From Mesostigma viride (lineage: Eukaryota > Streptophyta > Mesostigmatophyceae > Mesostigmatales > Mesostigmataceae), in the NCBI GenBank assembly GCA_009746045.1, contig RPFO01000094.1, forward strand, positions 1-30,916: a stretch of DNA of 30,916 bases, given 5' to 3'. Positions within the stretch are counted from its first letter, which is position 1. Each line of letters starts with the position of its first letter. This document shows positions 21,484 through 30,916 of the stretch, piece by piece. Position numbers and translations under genes: made by a program. Under the pieces are notes generated by a model. The model saw nothing but the letters and a program-made list of their open reading frames with translations. It ran no database searches and had not been told where the DNA came from.

Positions 21484-21728
21484 GTAAATCGTAACTGAAA
21501 CCCTGTGGATAAGCCCATACGGCGTCGCGTCACTGTAACCGAATTCCCGTGGATACGGCCGTACAGCGCCGCGCCGCTCGTAACCGAAATCCAGTGGATA
21601 AGTAACCGAAACTCTGTGTCCCCGTGGACAGCCGCTCCCGAGAGGTACAAAGACTCCAAGTTTGCGACTTGTTTCCCATCTCGCTCTCGTTTTCTCTAGC
21701 GCGATCTCTCTCGCACTCTCATCCATCC
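21484..21728 (+). promoter_or_regulatory. Second GTAACCG promoter and CT-rich leader
   Basis: Three exact GTAACCG motifs (near 21534, 21580 and 21602) and degenerate ones alternate with CCCGTGGA or AGTGGATA. A TATA-like GTACAAAG lies near 21645, followed by a leader with CATCTCGCTCTCG and CTCTCTCGCACTCTC ending at the ATG at 21729. The layout matches the promoter at 19979-20515. Confidence 0.6.
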
Positions 21729-22706
21729 ATGGCTCCCGCTACCAGGTCCTCTGTTCGTCTGAACACCGCGTCGTTGTTCCCTCTCTCCTTGGCAGCCATA
21801 GCCAAGCGAAAGAAGCACGCGTGCAAGAAGCCTGTCCTCGTGGGGCACAGCGACGAGTCGAACCCCGTCAAGGACTCCGCTTTCGACTTGGTGAGGCCGC
21901 GTATCTGCGATACCTGTTTCCACCTGCCGACGGACTTTTTCTACCTCTTCAAAAACGATCAAGGCTCCGTCGAGTGCAAGTGCGATGGCTGCATCAAGGC
22001 CATTCCTCAAATCGCCGACTTCGTGCACAAGTACTCGGATTCGCTCATGCGCTACCGGGTCCCTCAGCAAGATACGCCGCCTCGCCGCTCCTATTCGTGC
22101 GTGGAGTGCATGTCGTAGGTCACTGGAGCTGCCTTCGTCCACGATATGCCTGCAACGCAGCATATGCGCAACAAGACCACTCTGTGCGAGCCCTGCTACC
22201 AAAAGAAGGTCGTGATCGCACTTCGCAAGTTGAAGGTGGCCGAGAACGAAGACAAAACACAAAAGGAGAACGAGCTCGTACAGAGTTTTGTGAGGGACTG
22301 GAAGATGGACACGCAGGCCGGGGAGCAAGGGACTTCTCTCTACCTGCAGAACTCGAACGTTGCGAGCTGTTGGCCCCCGAAGGAGTGCTCCACCTGCACG
22401 GTGAGGTTCTTGCACGACGTCATGTCTGCCTATATTGTCCCGGACCAGTTCTCGGACCAGATCCGCGTCCGCTGCCACAATTGCGCAAGGAACGCGCCCT
22501 TCAAGGCGAAGATCCTCTTGGAGGGGTACAGCCAAGACATCGGCTTGAAGAAGCTTCTTGAAAAACCCAAAGACCAGAGGGACGAGTTTGTCCCCTTTGG
22601 AGTCAACTTGCAGCCCATGAACAGAGCCGAGGAGAAGCAGTTCCTCCGCGGCGTGCTTGACCTTCTCGTGACTGAGGGCATTCCTGCGCTCTTCGGGCGC
22701 AAGTGA
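21729..22706 (+). CDS. Triple CxxC zinc-module protein with in-frame TAG
   Basis: The frame opens at 21729 and closes at TGA 22704-22706, broken once by TAG at codon 130 (22116-22118). Three Cys modules are visible. Module 1 is C60-DT-C63 with C85-DG-C88 (C83 also nearby). Module 2 is C124-VE-C127 with C153-EP-C156. Module 3 is CSTC with CHNC. The spacing between Cys pairs is 25 positions in module 3 and exactly 25 in module 2 when the TAG counts as one position, so the stop lies inside a module in an otherwise intact frame. The N-terminus is basic (AKRKKHACKK) and the middle is Lys/Glu-rich. Zn-binding, possibly nucleic-acid or protein binding, is inferred. Translation may end at 129 residues, read through, or the gene may be newly broken; a base-calling error is possible. 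No intron fits. Confidence 0.7.
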
Positions 22707-22731
22707 TGCAGTATAGGAAACACGATTGAGT

Positions 22732-22756
22732 GATATTATTTATTTTTATAATGAAA
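22732..22756 (+). promoter_or_regulatory. AT-rich motif between genes
   Basis: GATATTATTTATTTTTATAATGAAAA, beginning 25 bases after the zinc-module stop and ending just before the next ATG at 22762. It is related to 21357-21378. Confidence 0.4.
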
Positions 22757-22761
22757 AGACC

Positions 22762-22950
22762 ATGACCATTGTGTCCATCATCAAAGCACTATTGCTGTAC
22801 TATCTCATTTGCGTCAACCTCGCCTTAGCATACGAACACTTGTACGCGGAACACACGCGCAAATCGTTTGAAAACTTCCCTTGGAATAAGCGTATTGTCC
22901 TACTGCTGTTAATCTCCCCCGCAGTCCCGATCGGGGCCCTCGGCTTTTAG
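22762..22950 (+). CDS. Small 62-residue membrane protein
   Basis: ATG at 22762, stop TAG at 22948-22950. Two hydrophobic segments (IVSIIKALLLYYLICVNLAL and RIVLLLLISPAVPIGALGF) are separated by a charged linker (YEHLYAEHTRKSFENFPWNK), giving a likely hairpin in a membrane. No family is recognised. It starts 55 bp after the zinc-module gene, a spacing far tighter than elsewhere in the window, and has no obvious promoter array of its own. It could be part of the same transcript. Its short length keeps confidence moderate, although the clear membrane pattern supports it. Confidence 0.5.
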   Translation: MTIVSIIKALLLYYLICVNLALAYEHLYAEHTRKSFENFPWNKRIVLLLLISPAVPIGALGF

Positions 22951-23144
22951 GCGCTACCCCCGCCCTCTGGAAGACCACGGGACTTAGCCGATTTTCACAA
23001 GTCGCGCAAACCAGGAAAACGGGTCACTTTCGCGGAGCGTAGGACGGTGGCCATGTACATGTAAGCCTCCTACAGGCCCTATACATACCAGCTGACTCAC
23101 GAGTCTCATTTAGCCATGTACATGTCAAGGAGACAACCAGCGCA

Positions 23145-23252
23145 GGCCAGAAATCGGGAGAATCCGGACCATGGTAGCTCGAGCCTGCCGTTATCTTGTC
23201 CGCGTGTTCGAGTCGTTCAGGATGATGAATATGAATGGTGATGGAAATGTGC
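23145..23252. repeat. Direct repeat, long form
   Basis: 23145-23170 (GGCCAGAAATCGGGAGAATC and following CGGACC) and 23226-23252 (TGAATATGAATGGTGATGG...) are separated by 55 bp. The two blocks are contiguous in the copy at 23621-23673. Confidence 0.85.
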
Positions 23253-23565
23253 GCCTATGATGTGCCACACTCCAGATGATGCCTAGCTTTATCTAGTTAT
23301 GCTGTGCCCATGCAGAGAGCTGTTCTCTGCTGAGATGCCACGCTCTAGCTCTTGTATAGCTATGCTGATCTTCCCCACCTATGACGGGCTCCCCTTAGCT
23401 GGGTGTTGCCTGTGACTCTGGGTCGGGTGCAGGTGCCCTAGTGCACCTAGAGCAAGTGTTGTTTACATTCCCACCCTTGCAGGAAGTAGCTTAGAATGTA
23501 TTATAGGCTCATATGCCCCTTCTCCGGGCTATGTGCTACACATTACCCCAACGGAGTTGTGTTCC

Positions 23566-23613
23566 TAATTAATTCATTAATTAACTAACTAATTAATTGA
23601 TTAATTAATTAAT
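23566..23613. repeat. TTAA-rich simple repeat
   Basis: Imperfect tandem TTAATTAA/AACTAACT sequence directly before the short form of the direct repeat. Confidence 0.85.
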
Positions 23614-23620
23614 CAGCGCT

Positions 23621-23673
23621 GGCCAGAAATCGGGAGAATCCGGACCTGAATATGAATGGTGATGGAAATGTGC
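23621..23673. repeat. Direct repeat, short form
   Basis: The same two blocks as in 23145-23252, joined without the 55-bp middle. Either a deletion here or an insertion in the other copy explains the difference. Confidence 0.85.
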
Positions 23674-24109
23674 AGCCTTGTGCATTGAAATAATGGCTGG
23701 CTTACGTGTAGAGCGACTAGATGACCTAGACGGCGGGGCCGGAAACAGCTTGCTTGATCAGGGCGTTTGTTTCGAGCCTGACTGGCCGGGAGTGTCTAGT
23801 GGTGAGCACCATTGCTGCGATCGCTCTCCCACCATTTACGAGGAAATCCGAAATACCCGCAAATGGAAGACCACTGAAAAGGTCTAGCTAGTCAGTCATT
23901 ACGTTAGCCATGCCATGATTCCAAACGTCCAAGAACTGCACACGGTGCAAGGGCAAAAATCCGGAGGACAGTACTTTCCAATGTGCGGCAGGAACCAAAA
24001 GCCCGCATATGCCAGAAAACATCGTGTTGCTACAGCGACGCGACGATGTGGACAACGAATCCAGTGCCAAGCTCGGAACGGCTGCAAAGGAGATCTGGCA
24101 TCACAGGGT

Positions 24110-24376
24110 TCAGATGTGCGGAGATACTACGCGATCCAGCCGGTCCACGACCTGTTTGTAGAGCTTGTGCCAAGGGGCAGCACCGAATAGATGTGGGTGA
24201 CGTTGCAAAAAACACCGGACTTGACGGAGCATAATGTCTCGGTCATAGTCTTTGACCAACAAACGATGCAAGAGTTCAACAAGAGTGGTGATGAAATCGA
24301 CACGATAAGAACAAAGACGGGAAAAACGATGCAACTGACTAAGAACAACACCATATTTTGCTGGGTGATTCATCAA
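24110..24376 (-). pseudogene. C-terminal tail of a reverse transcriptase
   Basis: The minus-strand frame reads YGVVLSQLHRFSRLCSYRVDF and then LHRLLVKDYDRDIMLRQVRCFLQRH. The pattern YGV-x-SQL-x-RFxRxCS-x-x-DF, then a Leu-rich helix, a ...Y/GY segment and a basic helix, is the familiar C-terminal region after the polymerase domain in many retroelement ORFs of algae and animals (recalled family knowledge). The catalytic domain, with its FADD box, is absent. It lies just downstream of the PRMT3 gene and is a relic. Confidence 0.6.
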
Positions 24377-24506
24377 TCATCCATATTTTGCTGTGTGCAG
24401 GATTTATGCCCATGAGTGAGGCAGTCGCGTGCTTTAATGAGTTACAGTCACACAGAATACTCTTGTACTAAAAAATCCCACTGTATCAAGAATTATGTAC
24501 CTGTCC

Positions 24507-30916
<6,410 letters not shown>

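Larger units (their letters stand above)
22951..24109. other. Repeat-rich non-coding stretch
   Basis: No gene supported. It holds a pair of GCCATGTACATGT motifs (near 23049 and 23113), the split direct repeat listed below and an AT-rich simple repeat. Small plus-strand open frames at 23678-23887 and 23915-24190 show no motif. Confidence 0.5.

Noticed and set aside
21696-22535. 279-codon minus-strand open frame opposite the zinc-module gene
   Set aside because: It runs over the leader and lacks a promoter; the paired CxxC motifs are on the plus strand.

Overview
This window is eukaryotic nuclear-type DNA. It has spliced genes (including a GC-AG intron), TATA boxes followed by CT-rich leaders, long introns, G-rich minisatellites and retroelement debris. 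A GC-rich green alga or similar protist fits best, but no species can be named from the sequence alone. Most open frames longer than 60 codons in the window have no coding character. All identifications rest on motifs read by eye.

Layout. 1-8.2 kb holds no gene I can support. 8.25-9.5 kb holds minus-strand coding-like segments that change frame repeatedly, probably a decayed gene. 9.8-12.2 kb is non-coding except for a ~406-bp repeat (copy A) whose second copy (B) lies at 19.1 kb. 12,194-18,526 is bounded by matching inverted ends that begin GGGCTGG and looks like a 6.3-kb TIR element. Inside it are a divergent gene pair (a minus-strand basic/acidic protein with a frameshift, and a plus-strand two-exon PHD-like/coiled-coil/Q-rich protein), a nested fold-back repeat between them, a 163-bp palindrome in the intron, and two 7-bp G-rich minisatellites. 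No transposase is recognisable.

18.99-22.95 kb is a compact cassette unlike the intron-rich genes around it. A GTAACCG/CCCGTGG repeat array lies between two outward-facing TATA boxes. Leftward it faces an exon encoding a ubiquitin-like N-terminus, which is duplicated with copy B between the two exon copies. Rightward it faces a 276-residue intronless unknown gene. A second, smaller array of the same motifs precedes a gene for three CxxC/CxxC zinc modules, interrupted by one in-frame TAG. A 62-residue membrane protein follows. The shared promoter modules suggest joint regulation; a viral or mobile origin is possible but unproven.

23.0-24.4 kb is repeat debris with the tail of a reverse transcriptase on the minus strand. 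24,507 to the right end is a minus-strand PRMT3-type protein arginine methyltransferase gene, complete at its 3' end and cut off at the window edge at its 5' end. Eight exons can be placed, with one unresolved phase break. The exon that encodes SAM-binding motif I has its 3' end plus splice donor repeated 13 extra times downstream and its 5' end plus acceptor duplicated once upstream. Its N-terminal zinc finger is degenerate.
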